From assembly GCF_028765345.1 (NCBI RefSeq), contig NZ_JARAJZ010000003.1:239595-303594 (forward strand): a stretch of 64,000 nucleotides of DNA, given 5' to 3'. Each line of letters opens with the position of its first letter. Within the stretch, counting starts at the first letter, position 1. Shown here piece by piece: positions 37,595-48,786 of the stretch. The notes under the pieces were generated by a model. The model saw nothing but the letters and a program-made list of their open reading frames with translations, was not told the origin of the DNA and made no database searches. Origin of the DNA: Sporolactobacillus sp. CQH2019 (lineage in GTDB: Bacteria; Bacillota; Bacilli; Bacillales; Sporolactobacillaceae). The position numbers and the translations under genes are program-made.

Positions 37595-38179
37595 TTATTT
37601 TGACGACGTCAGAATTTCATCAATCAGGCCGTATTTTTTGGCCTCTTCAGCGGACATGAAATTGTCGCGATCGGTATCACGCGAAATAATATCATACGGC
37701 TGACCGGTTCTTTCCGCATAGATGTGGTTCAATTTCTCGCGAATCTTAAGAATCCGTTTCGCGTGAATTTCCATGTCGGAAGCTTGTCCCTGCATTCCGC
37801 CGAGCGGCTGGTGAATCATGATTTCGCTGTTCGGAAGAGCATAGCGTTTGCCGATTTCTCCGGCGGTCAGCAGGAAGCTGCCCATGGAGGCGGCCATGCC
37901 GATGCAGATGGTCGACACTTTAGGCTTGATATACTGCATCGTATCGTAAATCGCCATGCCGGCAGTAATGGATCCGCCGGGACTGTTGATATAAACTGAG
38001 ATATCTTTTTCTGAATCTTCTGCGGCGAGGAAGAGCAGCTGGGCGACGACGGCGTTGGCTACGTTGTCGTCAATGGCCGTGCCCAGCATGATGATCCGGT
38101 CCTTTAAAAGGCGTGAATAAATGTCGTAAGCACGTTCACCGCGGTTTGTCTGTTCAATGACTGTCGGTATTAAAGGCAT
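37595..38179 (-). CDS. clpP: ATP-dependent Clp protease proteolytic subunit
   Basis: ClpP, 194 residues, forms the two-ring chamber used by ClpC/ClpX/ClpE. The catalytic triad is S98 (GMAASMGS), H123 (MIHQP) and D172 (DTDRDNF). The start (ATG at 38179 on the - strand) has AAAGGGGGT at 9 nt and gives [19 protein letters not shown], the family N terminus; the open frame extends 20 codons further without a ribosome site. Monocistronic, convergent with crh, and preceded by a CtsR-type operator overlapping its -35. Confidence 0.97.
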   Translation of the reverse strand: MPLIPTVIEQTNRGERAYDIYSRLLKDRIIMLGTAIDDNVANAVVAQLLFLAAEDSEKDISVYINSPGGSITAGMAIYDTMQYIKPKVSTICIGMAASMGSFLLTAGEIGKRYALPNSEIMIHQPLGGMQGQASDMEIHAKRILKIREKLNHIYAERTGQPYDIISRDTDRDNFMSAEEAKKYGLIDEILTSSK

Positions 38180-38234
38180 TGAACGAAACCCCCTTTTCAC
38201 TTGGAATAAGATGACTTTCATATTACCAAAATTA

Positions 38235-38264
38235 ATCATATACTAAAGGTCAATATAGGTCAAA
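38235..38264 (-). promoter_or_regulatory. clpP promoter with CtsR operator
   Basis: On the - strand, TTGACC (38263-38258), a 17-nt spacer and TATGAT (38240-38235). Overlapping it, the + strand reads GGTCAATATAGGTCAAA (38248-38264), the CtsR heptad repeat (RGTCAAA-NAN-RGTCAAA) with one heptad mismatch. CtsR is known to repress clpP in Bacillus; ctsR is not in the window. Confidence 0.85.
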
Positions 38265-38536
38265 TTTTATTGCCTGGAAAAAATTCCTGCAGGGGCCGCC
38301 TCTTCTTCATGCATTTTCAGCTCATCAGAAAGCCGGGAACCGTTCTTGCCCCCGCGGGCAATGCCGCACCGGCCGTTCGTCGGCTCGAAAGGAGGGCCGG
38401 CTGTCTCCAGTTAACGATCCATTGCGCCGAAGCGTTCTGAAATCGCTCTGTTCAGGGAACAAATAGTCCCACCGGGAAAATCATTGATCCTTCATGATAA
38501 AAATGGAAGAGACTGGATAAACAGAAGAAAAACAAA
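38265..38536. other. Gap between the clpP promoter and the tRNA terminator
   Basis: About 270 bp in which I see no gene, RNA or repeat. It is GC-rich in its middle part (near 38345-38400). Confidence 0.4.
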
Positions 38537-38572
38537 AGAGCTTCAGCCATCACAGGCTAAGCCCTTTTGCTT
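38537..38572 (-). terminator. Terminator downstream of tRNA-Arg
   Basis: AGGGCTTAGCC and GGCTGAAGCTCT pair with one interruption around TGTGAT on the - strand, followed by TTTTGTTTTT. Confidence 0.65.
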
Positions 38573-38585
38573 CTTGTTTATATGA

Positions 38586-38659
38586 TGCGCTCGAGAGGAT
38601 TCGAACCCCCGACACATGGTACCGGAAACCATTGCTCTATCCACCTGAGCTACGAGCGC
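38586..38659 (-). tRNA. tRNA-Arg (anticodon CCG)
   Basis: A complete cloverleaf on the - strand: acceptor GCGCTCG/CGAGCGC, D arm AGCTCAGGTGGATAGAGC, anticodon stem ATGGT/ACCAT with loop TTCCGGT (anticodon CCG, reads CGG), T arm GGGGGTTCGAATCCTCT. No CCA is encoded (TCA follows). It is a solitary tRNA with its own terminator. Confidence 0.95.
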
Positions 38660-39167
38660 ACATCTGTAAAAAAATTTTATTCACTGACATTTATCTATTT
38701 TAAGCGATTAACTTCCATTTTGCAAGGCCCATTTTTGAATCAGATTGATTTTTTATAAAATGGGTATCTCCTCAACTCATGTAACCAGTCAGGCCGCGGC
38801 GCAAAACACCATCGATTCTTCCAAAAGCGTTCGCTTGCACGAAAGCCGGTCTATTCTTCCAAGTGTTCATATGATCGGCCGTTTATTTCTCCGAAGAAGG
38901 TGGGATATTTTGCACGGACAGGCATTACATGGCGGAATCGCTCGATCGTTTTCTTCAGCCGGCCGTGTATTTCTGTGAAGCGTGACTAAAATCGCCGGGA
39001 AACGCCGGCATATCATCATTGGAACGCAAAATATCAACAATAGCGGTCAAAGAACCGACAGAAAACAAACTGGAATCATTAAGTGCAAATAATCAGGACA
39101 GAAAGATTGCTTGATGGATCAGCTGTGGTCGGGTTTGATCCACTGGTGTGTCCGGTTTATCGGCCGT
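38660..39167. other. Non-coding interval left of the 21-bp arrays
   Basis: About 500 bp. A 77-codon + frame (38745-38978) has no ribosome site or recognisable product. No integrase or transposase remnant is seen beside the tRNA. CCGGTTTATCGGCCGTCG at 39152-39169 recurs with one change at 39883-39900. Confidence 0.5.
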
Positions 39168-39768
39168 CGCACCGAATCGTTAGAAAGCCGCACCGAAACG
39201 CCGGGAAATCGCACCGAATCGGGTCTAGGCCGCACCAAAACGCCGGGAAGTCGCACCGAGCAGGAACGGTCGCACCGAATCGGGTCTAGTTCGCACCGAA
39301 TCCGGCTACAAACGCACCGAACTAGAGAAAAGCCGCACCGAAACGCCGGGAAGTCGCACCGAATCGAGTTTAGGTCGCACCGAATCGGGTCTAGGCCGCA
39401 CCGAATCCGGCTACAAACGCACCGAAATAGAGGAAAGCCGCACCAAAACGCCGGGAAGTCGCACCGAGCAGGAACGGCCGCACCGAATCCGGCTACAAAC
39501 GCACCGAAATAGAGGAAAGCCGCACCAAAACGCCGGGAAGTCGCACCGAGCAGGAACGGCCGCACCGAATCCGGCTACAAACGCACCGAAATAGAGGAAA
39601 GCCGCACCAAAACGCCGGGAAGCCGCACCGAACAGGAGCGGACGCACCGAATCGAGTTTAGGTCGCACCGAATCCGGGTACAGGCGCACCGAACTAGAGA
39701 AAAGGCGCACCGAATCGGGTCTAGTTCGCACCGAATCCGGCTACAAACGCACCGAACTAGAGAAAAGC
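39168..39768. repeat. 21-bp-periodic array of 29 units, CGCACCGAA core
   Basis: Twenty-nine units begin CGCACC(G/A)A: 25 are 21 bp and four (starting 39252, 39460, 39542, 39624) are 19 bp, summing exactly to 601 bp. After the core the units fall into a few types (tails such as TCCGGCTACAAA, ATAGAGGAAAGC, ACGCCGGGAAGT, CAGGAACGG, TCGGGTCTAG). A four-type block of 82 bp repeats three times: 39397-39478, 39479-39560, 39561-39642. Because 21 is a multiple of three, long spurious open frames arise on both strands. Repeats are too short and tails recur too often for a CRISPR array. Confidence 0.9.
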
Positions 39769-39794
39769 CGCCTGAATTCAACCGTGGCAGGGAG

Positions 39795-39975
39795 TTTATC
39801 GGTTTATCGGTCGTTAGGCGCTATTTTTCGGTCATCTCAGGGAGTTTATCGGTCGTCGTCGGGAGTTTTTCGGTCATTACATCCGGTTTATCGGTCGTCG
39901 CCGGCGCTTAATCGATCTTCACAGGTATACCCGTTTTACCGACCGCGGCAGCAGTTTACGGATCGCGGAAACGCT
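39795..39975. repeat. Second 21-bp-periodic array, TTTWTCGGTC core
   Basis: Units starting TTTATCGGTC or TTTTTCGGTC occur at 39803, 39824, 39845, 39866 and 39887, exactly 21 bp apart, with degenerate units at 39908, 39934 and 39955. A partial TTTATCGG lies at 39795. The TCGGT core is the reverse complement of the ACCGA core of the adjacent array, so the two are in opposite orientation. No coding signal. Confidence 0.8.
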
Positions 39976-40226
39976 CTTCGTCTTTTGCGAAACTGACGGT
40001 CAGGAAGAATCGGTCATCATCTGACGGCACAGCAGGAAAATGAGCCGGTTAAAGAGATAAAGAGATACGCATATTTAATAATTGCCGGCATTCCGGATCG
40101 TCCGGTTTTCATAAGCTGCCCAATTTCCGCAGGGCCGGGAAAATTAGGTGTTCTCATTAGGGCGAGGCTAATCCCCAGCACATAGGTTATTAGTGTACTT
40201 TATAATGATGAGGAGGAACAAAAATT
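39976..40226 (+). promoter_or_regulatory. Upstream region of the cotD-like gene
   Basis: CATAGGTTA at 40181-40189 fits the sigma-K -10 pattern CATANNNTA; no clear AC -35 element is present. At 40112-40132 a single unit beginning TAAGCTGCCC and ending CCGCAG matches (18 of 21) a unit of the array near 9442-9462. Confidence 0.4.
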
Positions 40227-40661
40227 ATGGAGGTTTCACCTTTTCCAATTAAACCGATGCCGGCCAATCCTTATGCGAAAATGCCGGAGATTAAGCCGGA
40301 AGCGAACCTGCCTGTCGCCAACCCTCTGGCTGCGGCGGGACACGTGAAAGGGGCTAAGAGTATGATCGGTCCGTACGGCTACGGCGCGAAACCGACCGCT
40401 TTGCCCGCAGCGTGTCCGTCAAACGAACTTCACTGCCCGCCGAAGCAGGGCGGTTCATTTTATGATCCCGCGAGTGTGAATGTTGAACATGTTTATAAAC
40501 CGGTGATCGTTCAGCATATCCATCCGACACATACACGGATCATGACCCATTACATCTATGAACATCAGCATTATTATCCGCACACGCTTTCCCAGACGTG
40601 CGACGAGTGCCATTATGATGTGCAGTGCGGCAGGCCTTGTTTTCCAAAACCGCATTGCTGA
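40227..40661 (+). CDS. cotD: Spore coat protein CotD-like
   Basis: A 144-residue His-, Pro-, Tyr- and Cys-rich protein. The segment PVIVQHIHPTHTRIMTHYIY with EHQHYYPHTLSQ matches the CotD family of inner spore coat proteins; the Cys-rich C terminus (CDECHYDVQCGRPC) could cross-link. The N-terminal 70 residues are a Pro/Ala-rich extension longer than in B. subtilis CotD (75 residues). ATG 40227 follows GAGGAGG. It marks the organism as a spore former, expressed in the mother cell, probably under sigma-K. Confidence 0.88.
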   Translation: MEVSPFPIKPMPANPYAKMPEIKPEANLPVANPLAAAGHVKGAKSMIGPYGYGAKPTALPAACPSNELHCPPKQGGSFYDPASVNVEHVYKPVIVQHIHPTHTRIMTHYIYEHQHYYPHTLSQTCDECHYDVQCGRPCFPKPHC

Positions 40662-40668
40662 TCTTCCG

Positions 40669-40706
40669 GGCTTTCCGTGTTAAAACGGAAGGCCTCTTTT
40701 ATTTTT
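40669..40706 (+). terminator. Terminator of the cotD-like gene
   Basis: GGCTTTCCGT pairs with ACGGAAGGCC (one wobble), followed by TCTTTTATTTTT. Confidence 0.85.
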
Positions 40707-40897
40707 AAAAAAATGTAAAAATTAAGCAGGTGATATACCGACAAAAGGTGCCATGTCCTGCAGCCTGTTCGGCCACCCGGCGCTCCATGCCCGACACAAC
40801 GGAGCCTCCCGGAGGTTTGTTTGCCAGCCGGCAGGCTTTGCCGGCATGGCCGGATGTTCATTTTTCAAATGAAACCGTAGCCGCTTTTCCGACTCAT

Positions 40898-40906
40898 TGG
40901 TATAAT
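40898..40906 (+). promoter_or_regulatory. Extended -10 promoter of the sigma-54 gene
   Basis: TGGTATAAT is an extended -10 with a perfect TATAAT; no good -35 is visible. The start would fall near 40913, giving a very short leader that supports the ATG at 40928 as the gene start. Confidence 0.6.
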
Positions 40907-40927
40907 AAAAATAGAGAGGTGAGCGGA

Positions 40928-42232
40928 ATGGGTCTGGCACTGGTTCAAAAACAGTCACTGAAACTGAAGATGGCGCCGGCATTGTATCAGTCGGTGACGC
41001 TGCTGCAGTTTAACAATGAAGAACTTTCCCAGTACATTCATGAAAAAGCGCTCGAAAACCCTCTTTTGCACGTTGAAGATTCCGATTTCCGGGCCGACCG
41101 CTCCTATACGGCCGGAGACGGGGTCAAGAGTACGACGGAAGTCATCGAGGAAACGGTGGCCGGAACGAGCGATTTTCGCGAACTGCTCCATCGGGATCTC
41201 CACCAGCTTCGGCTGAATAAAAAAGTTATGGCCGCAGCGGATGTTCTGATTGACTGCCTGAACGATAACGGCTATCTGGACGAAGATCCTGAGAATCTGC
41301 TCGGCCGTTTCGGCCTGGATTCTGCGGCGATCGAAAAAGCGCTGGCGCAGGTCCAGTCGCTTGAACCGGCCGGAGTCGGCGCGCGCTCGCTTGCCGAATG
41401 CCTTCTGCTCCAGCTGAAGAAAAAGGCGCCGCGTCTGCCGCTTGCCGAGTTAATCCTTTCCGATTACTGCGATCGTTTTTTGACCGGGGATTGGGCGGAG
41501 CTTGCCGACATGCTCGGAACAACGGAAAAGGCGGTTCTTGACGCGGTGGCGGCGATCCGATCGCTGTCTCCGGTTCCCGTGAGCGCGATTCAGGCCGACC
41601 GGCCTCATTATGTGGTGCCCGACGTGACGATCGGCGTACATGACGGAAGGATCGTGTGCGAACTTGAGGATCGCTTTCTTCCGAAGGTATCTGTTGACCG
41701 CCAGGATTACGAGCAATATCTGAAAACATCGGACAGCGAAACAAAACGGTATCTCCATGAAAAAATTGAAGAGGCGACTTGGCTGCTGGCCGGTGTTTCC
41801 AAAAGAAAACAGACGATTATGATGCTGGCCGAAATGATGGCCGAAAGGCAAAAACGCTATTTTATGACCGGAGAAAAAGAGCATCTGCAGCCTTTTACTA
41901 TGAAAACGGCGGCGGAGAGGCTGTCCGTTCACGAATCGACGGTCAGCCGTGCCGTTGCAAACAAGTACGTCCAGACTCCGTACGGGCTTTTTCCGCTGAA
42001 GAATTTTTTTGTCAGAGGTATCAAAACAGATCGGGGCGGCGCGTCGGTTTTTCACATTCAGTCCCGAATCAGGTACTTGATTGAACGGGAAAACAGAAGA
42101 AATCCTCTTTCCGACCAGCGCCTGGCCGGACTGCTTGCCGAGGAGGGACTCCGCTGTTCCCGCCGTGCCGTCACTAAGTATCGCCGGGCCTGCGGAATCG
42201 GTTCAACCGTCGAGCGGAGGCTATCTAAATAA
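40928..42232 (+). CDS. sigL: RNA polymerase sigma-54 factor (RpoN/SigL)
   Basis: A 434-residue sigma-54. Region I is the Gln/Leu-rich N terminus (MGLALVQKQSLKLKMAPALY, QSVTLLQFNNEELSQYI), followed by the core-binding domain, a helix-turn-helix (FTMKTAAERLSVHESTVSRAV) and the RpoN box (CSRRAVTKYRRACGIGS). It needs enhancer-binding activators. ATG 40928 has GAGGTG at 6 nt; the in-frame upstream extension to 40730 lies before the promoter. In Bacillus SigL controls amino-acid, acetoin and levanase genes. No activator gene or -24/-12 promoter was identified in the window. Confidence 0.96.
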   Translation: MGLALVQKQSLKLKMAPALYQSVTLLQFNNEELSQYIHEKALENPLLHVEDSDFRADRSYTAGDGVKSTTEVIEETVAGTSDFRELLHRDLHQLRLNKKVMAAADVLIDCLNDNGYLDEDPENLLGRFGLDSAAIEKALAQVQSLEPAGVGARSLAECLLLQLKKKAPRLPLAELILSDYCDRFLTGDWAELADMLGTTEKAVLDAVAAIRSLSPVPVSAIQADRPHYVVPDVTIGVHDGRIVCELEDRFLPKVSVDRQDYEQYLKTSDSETKRYLHEKIEEATWLLAGVSKRKQTIMMLAEMMAERQKRYFMTGEKEHLQPFTMKTAAERLSVHESTVSRAVANKYVQTPYGLFPLKNFFVRGIKTDRGGASVFHIQSRIRYLIERENRRNPLSDQRLAGLLAEEGLRCSRRAVTKYRRACGIGSTVERRLSK

Positions 42233-42280
42233 TAAATTTCCGGGGAGCGTAAGTAAACCGTGGAGGCCGGACAGACTATT

Positions 42281-42296
42281 TGGGACAAACAGTGTC
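42281..42296 (+). promoter_or_regulatory. Isolated CggR half-operator-like site
   Basis: TGGGACAAACAGTGTC fits CGGGAC-N6-TGTC (one change), about 310 bp upstream of the full CggR operator and just after sigL. It is also part of an inverted repeat GGGACA/TGTCCC, but no T run follows, so it is not a convincing terminator. Confidence 0.4.
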
Positions 42297-42549
42297 CCTT
42301 AAAAAAACAATAACCGGCATAAATACGACATTTTCAGTGTTTTAATGCAGCTTATCCGGGGAATACTTAAATTGAATGACGGACGCGTCCGAGAAGTCTG
42401 AAACAGGCCGGAAGATAGTGAAAAAGAGGTATCTTCAAAATTAACAGATAGTTAAATTCCCTGCAATTTGGCTTAGTAACAGCTTTCTTGCTATTTGTGA
42501 CATTTTTGCGTCATTAAAAAGATCACACAAAAGTTTTACATGTTTTTAC
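42297..42549. other. Interval between the sigL 3' region and the cggR promoter
   Basis: About 250 bp, AT-rich towards the promoter. TTTTACATG...CTTGTAAA near 42534-42556 is an imperfect inverted repeat next to the -35. No gene is seen. Confidence 0.4.
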
Positions 42550-42628
42550 TTGTAAACATAATTGAAAGTTGTTATTATGATCATGGAGCAGATGGGACAT
42601 AAAATGACTATGTGGGACATTTCACGAC
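42550..42628 (+). promoter_or_regulatory. cggR-gapA promoter and CggR operator
   Basis: TTGTAA (42550-42555), 17-nt spacer, TATTAT (42573-42578). Downstream, 42593-42628 reads TGGGAC-N6-TGAC-N4-TGGGAC-N6-CGAC, the exact architecture of the B. subtilis CggR operator (CGGGAC-N6-TGTC-N4 repeated). CggR bound here would block elongation until fructose-1,6-bisphosphate accumulates. Confidence 0.85.
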
Positions 42629-42655
42629 CGTCCAGGGTCGATTGAGGGGAATGCT

Positions 42656-43681
42656 GTGGAACGCTTGCTTGATCTTCAGAAAAAGCTCATCCCTGATGTC
42701 TTAGACATAATGTCCGGCCGCTACCGTATTCTTCATTCACTGCATATCCTACAGCCTATCGGCAGACGCAGCCTGTCTTCCCGCCTTGGGATGACGGAGC
42801 GCGTTCTGCGCGGCGAAGTTACTTTTCTCAGTCAGCAAGGACTCATCCATATGGCTTCAAGCGGCATGTATTTGACGAATGATGGAGAGGCTATTGTTAA
42901 GTCACTGGAAAAGGTGATGAAGGATATCTTCGGACTGAAGGATATGGAAAAAAAGTTGGAAGACGTACTCGGCGTATCCAAGGCAGTTGTTGTTTCCGGC
43001 GACAGCGATCAATACGCGCTGGTCAAGAATGAATTGGGTTTGGCCTGCGTCCGGGAAATCGAGCGCTCTCTCGGCGCAAAGGACATCATTGCGGTTACCG
43101 GAGGGTCAACGCTTGCGGCCGTCGCGGAAATGATGCATCCGCTGAAGAAGGCACATCAGGATTTGCTGTTTGTGTCGGCGAGAGGCGGCCTGGGCGTTAA
43201 GGTCGAAAATCAGGCGAATACGATCTGTGCTAAGATGGCCGAAAAGGCTGAAGGCCGCTATCATCTGCTCCACGTTCCGGATCAGCTCAGTTATGAATCC
43301 TATCACAGTCTGATTGAAGAGCCCAGTATTCATGAAGTTTTGCAGCTCGTCCATAGTGCGACGATTGTCGTTCATGGCATAGGCAGCGCAAAAACGATCG
43401 CTCTTCGCCGTCATGCCGGCGAAGAGCTCCTTACGCGGCTCGACACGGAACATGCTGTGGCCGAGGCATTCGGCTATTTCTTTGATCGAACCGGCCGCGT
43501 CATCCATAAAGTCCAGACGATCGGACTGCAGTGGGAAGATCTTTTTGGCGCCCGGGCAGTTATTGCTGTGGCCGGGGGTAAGTCTAAGGCTGAGGCAATC
43601 AAGGCTTACTTCAAGAAAGGCCCTGATTCCGTACTGATTACGGATGAAGGGGCTGCACAAGAGATTTTAAAAAATTTTTAA
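42656..43681 (+). CDS. cggR: Central glycolytic genes regulator CggR
   Basis: A 341-residue SorC/DeoR-family repressor: N-terminal winged helix (SSRLGMTERVLRGEVTFLSQQ, about residues 37-60) and a C-terminal sugar-phosphate-binding domain (VTGGSTLAAVAEMM, FVSARGGLG). It represses the gapA operon and is inactivated by fructose-1,6-bisphosphate. The GTG start at 42656 has GAGGGGA just upstream. First gene of its own operon (autoregulation), 24 bp before gapA. Confidence 0.95.
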   Translation: MERLLDLQKKLIPDVLDIMSGRYRILHSLHILQPIGRRSLSSRLGMTERVLRGEVTFLSQQGLIHMASSGMYLTNDGEAIVKSLEKVMKDIFGLKDMEKKLEDVLGVSKAVVVSGDSDQYALVKNELGLACVREIERSLGAKDIIAVTGGSTLAAVAEMMHPLKKAHQDLLFVSARGGLGVKVENQANTICAKMAEKAEGRYHLLHVPDQLSYESYHSLIEEPSIHEVLQLVHSATIVVHGIGSAKTIALRRHAGEELLTRLDTEHAVAEAFGYFFDRTGRVIHKVQTIGLQWEDLFGARAVIAVAGGKSKAEAIKAYFKKGPDSVLITDEGAAQEILKNF

Positions 43682-43690
43682 ACCATTTAG

Positions 43691-44713
<1,023 letters not shown>

Positions 44714-44742
44714 TCCGGCCGGGCATTTTTGAATAGAACTTG

Positions 44743-44774
44743 AATAGCGGAAACAGTGCTGTTTCCGCTATTTT
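44743..44774 (+). terminator. Strong hairpin after gapA
   Basis: AATAGCGGAAACAG and CTGTTTCCGCTATT form a perfect 14-bp stem with a TG loop, then TTAT. The T tract is weak, so it may act as a partial terminator or as a 3' stabiliser that raises gapA over pgk. Confidence 0.7.
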
Positions 44775-44824
44775 ATACGGATTTCTTGTTCACAGGGAGC
44801 ATCCGTATAAGAACAGCCCGGGAC

Positions 44825-44846
44825 GGCCGCGGCGGCGGCCTGTTTT
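44825..44846 (+). terminator. Second hairpin between gapA and pgk
   Basis: GGCCGC-GGCG-GCGGCC followed by TGTTTT. With the previous hairpin it could attenuate read-through into pgk. Confidence 0.45.
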
Positions 44847-44890
44847 ACCCGGTTTTGTTTGTGAATTAAAAGTGGAAAGAGGGTTTTGAC

Positions 44891-46078
44891 ATGGCAAAGA
44901 AAACCGTTCGCGACATTGATGTTAAAGGGAAAAAAGTTTTTTGCCGCGTTGACTTCAATGTTCCGCTAGACGGTACGACGGTGACGGATGACACGCGTAT
45001 CCGTGCCGCGCTTCCGACCATCAAATACTTAATTGAAAACGGCGCTAAAGTCATTCTTGCTTCTCACCTTGGCCGTCCGACAGCGGAAAACAAGGAATCG
45101 CTGCGGATGAATCCGGTTGCAGAACGTCTCAGCGAACTGCTCGGCAAACCGGTTGCCAAGACCGATGAAGTCGTCGGCCCCGATGTTGAAGCCGCTGTCG
45201 CTAAGCTGAAAGACGGCGACGTGCTCTTACTTGAAAATGTCCGCTTTGAAAAGGGCGAGAAAAAGAACGATCCTGAACTTGCCAAGGCGTTTGCTTCGCT
45301 CGCGGATGTTTATGTGAATGATGCATTCGGTTCCGCCCACCGCGCTCATGCGTCAACGGAAGGCATCGCGAACTATCTTCCTGCCGTCGCCGGCTTCCTG
45401 ATGGAAAAGGAACTGAACGTCATGGCGGCGTCGCTTGACAATCCGAAGCATCCGTTTACGGCTATTATCGGCGGTGCAAAAGTTACCGATAAGATCGGCG
45501 TGATTGAAAATCTGCTGGACAAAGTGGACAATCTGATTGTCGGCGGCGGTCTTTCTTACACATTCATCAAAGCGAAAGGCTTCGGCATCGGCAAGTCGCT
45601 TCTTGACGCCGATAAATTGGATCTGGCCAAGAAATTCATGGAGCAGGCAAAGGAAAAGGGTGTCAACTTTCTGACACCTGTCGACGCCGTTGTTGCTGAT
45701 GAATTTTCTGAAACGGCCAACAAGAAGACAGTAGACATCGATCAGATTCCTGAAGGATGGATGGGCCTGGACATCGGCCCGAAAACGGTCGCCCTGTTCT
45801 CGGAAACAATCAAAAAATCCAAGCTCGTTGTCTGGAACGGACCGATGGGCGTTTTTGAAATGGACGCTTATGCCAAGGGAACGGCTGATGTCGCTAAAGC
45901 ACTGGCCGAGGCGACCGATGCGACGACGATCATCGGCGGCGGCGATTCTGCTGCGGCTGTTGAAAAGTTCCATTTAGCGGACAAGATGAGCCACATTTCG
46001 ACGGGCGGCGGCGCTTCGCTTGAGCTGATGGAAGGCAAAGTACTTCCCGGTGTCACTGCGCTGGATGACGCGGAATAA
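44891..46078 (+). CDS. pgk: Phosphoglycerate kinase
   Basis: A 395-residue PGK converting 1,3-bisphosphoglycerate and ADP to 3-phosphoglycerate and ATP. Conserved [22 protein letters not shown] and the C-terminal nucleotide-binding [12 protein letters not shown] and [17 protein letters not shown] 44891 follows an AAAGAGGG site. In the cggR operon, 49 bp before tpiA. Confidence 0.98.
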   Translation: MAKKTVRDIDVKGKKVFCRVDFNVPLDGTTVTDDTRIRAALPTIKYLIENGAKVILASHLGRPTAENKESLRMNPVAERLSELLGKPVAKTDEVVGPDVEAAVAKLKDGDVLLLENVRFEKGEKKNDPELAKAFASLADVYVNDAFGSAHRAHASTEGIANYLPAVAGFLMEKELNVMAASLDNPKHPFTAIIGGAKVTDKIGVIENLLDKVDNLIVGGGLSYTFIKAKGFGIGKSLLDADKLDLAKKFMEQAKEKGVNFLTPVDAVVADEFSETANKKTVDIDQIPEGWMGLDIGPKTVALFSETIKKSKLVVWNGPMGVFEMDAYAKGTADVAKALAEATDATTIIGGGDSAAAVEKFHLADKMSHISTGGGASLELMEGKVLPGVTALDDAE

Positions 46079-46088
46079 CGGAAAGTAA

Positions 46089-46889
<801 letters not shown>

Positions 46890-47093
46890 GTTTCTGCGGA
46901 CCGCGTTTTTTGGCTGTGCGTACGGAAGATGCAATCTGACTGTTCATTGAAAATCTGATGATTTCCGGCATTGTGAAAACCGGAGAGTACCGCCGGCAGA
47001 AGACCGCCGCTGTCCGGACAGCGGGCGGCACCTGCCGGAGGAATCACCCGTGATTTTCTGAAATTAACTCGAAAGAATGATAAGGAGAGATAG

Positions 47094-48386
<1,293 letters not shown>

Positions 48387-48400
48387 TTTCGGAACTTTAT

Positions 48401-48434
48401 AAAGAGGCTGTCCCTTTGGGACAGCCTCTTTTTG
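48401..48434 (+). terminator. Terminator of the glycolytic operon
   Basis: AAAGAGGCTGTCCC pairs with GGGACAGCCTCTTT around TTT, followed by TTTG. Confidence 0.93.
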
Positions 48435-48452
48435 CTGCTTAAATGAAAAACA

Positions 48453-48536
48453 ATTAAAAAATTCTTTGTTGCTTAGGACCATTAAAAATATCTTTACAGC
48501 TTAAGATAATTAAAAAATTCTTTGTTGTTTTAAAAT
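48453..48536. repeat. AT-rich 28-bp tandem repeat, three units
   Basis: Units start at 48453, 48481 and 48509, each ATTAAAAA(A/T)(T/A)TCTTT followed by a (G/A)(T/C)... CTTA-like half. Units 1 and 3 are closer to each other than to unit 2. It lies just beyond the eno terminator. Confidence 0.8.
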
Positions 48537-48744
48537 AGCAAAGGGTTTAAGATGAAACTGCTTGGTTCATTTGCTGGCTTTAAACACCGAGCAGCCGGCT
48601 GTGTTCCGCCTTTTTTTTGGAAGATCCGCCCACATATTCTTTAGCAGCCAACCTGCCGATTCACGATTCTGTGAAGCCGGTCCATGAAAACGACTGAACT
48701 TGCAAAGATAAAAAACTTTGCAGGTCTCTTCGTTCAAAATAAAG
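48537..48744. other. Interval between the 28-bp repeat and the hydrogenase control region
   Basis: About 210 bp with no gene. A GCC...TTTTTTTT stretch near 48605-48618 could be a weak terminator. Confidence 0.4.
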
Positions 48745-48758
48745 TGTAAACGCTTTTC
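48745..48758. promoter_or_regulatory. cre-like site upstream of the hydrogenase operon
   Basis: TGTAAACGCTTTTC fits TGWAANCGNTNWCA in all but the last two positions. It lies about 30 bp upstream of the Fnr-like box, where CcpA could add catabolite control. Confidence 0.4.
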
Positions 48759-48786
48759 TATTTTAATATATATAATAATTTTTGTA

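Noticed and set aside
38586-39167. tRNA-Arg as an attachment site for an integrated element
   Set aside because: No integrase, transposase or direct repeat of the tRNA 3' end is visible on either side.
39111-39731. Overlapping open frames of 106-148 codons on both strands with Arg/Thr/His- or Cys/Arg-rich repeats
   Set aside because: They are produced by the 21-bp (7-codon) repeat, which avoids stops in several frames; no ribosome site and no non-repeat domain.
39168-39768. CRISPR array
   Set aside because: The conserved core is only about 9 bp, the would-be spacers recur many times in fixed order, and no cas genes are in the window.
42281-42298. Rho-independent terminator of sigL
   Set aside because: The GGGACA/TGTCCC stem is followed by TTAAAAAA, not a T run, so a CggR half-site fits better.
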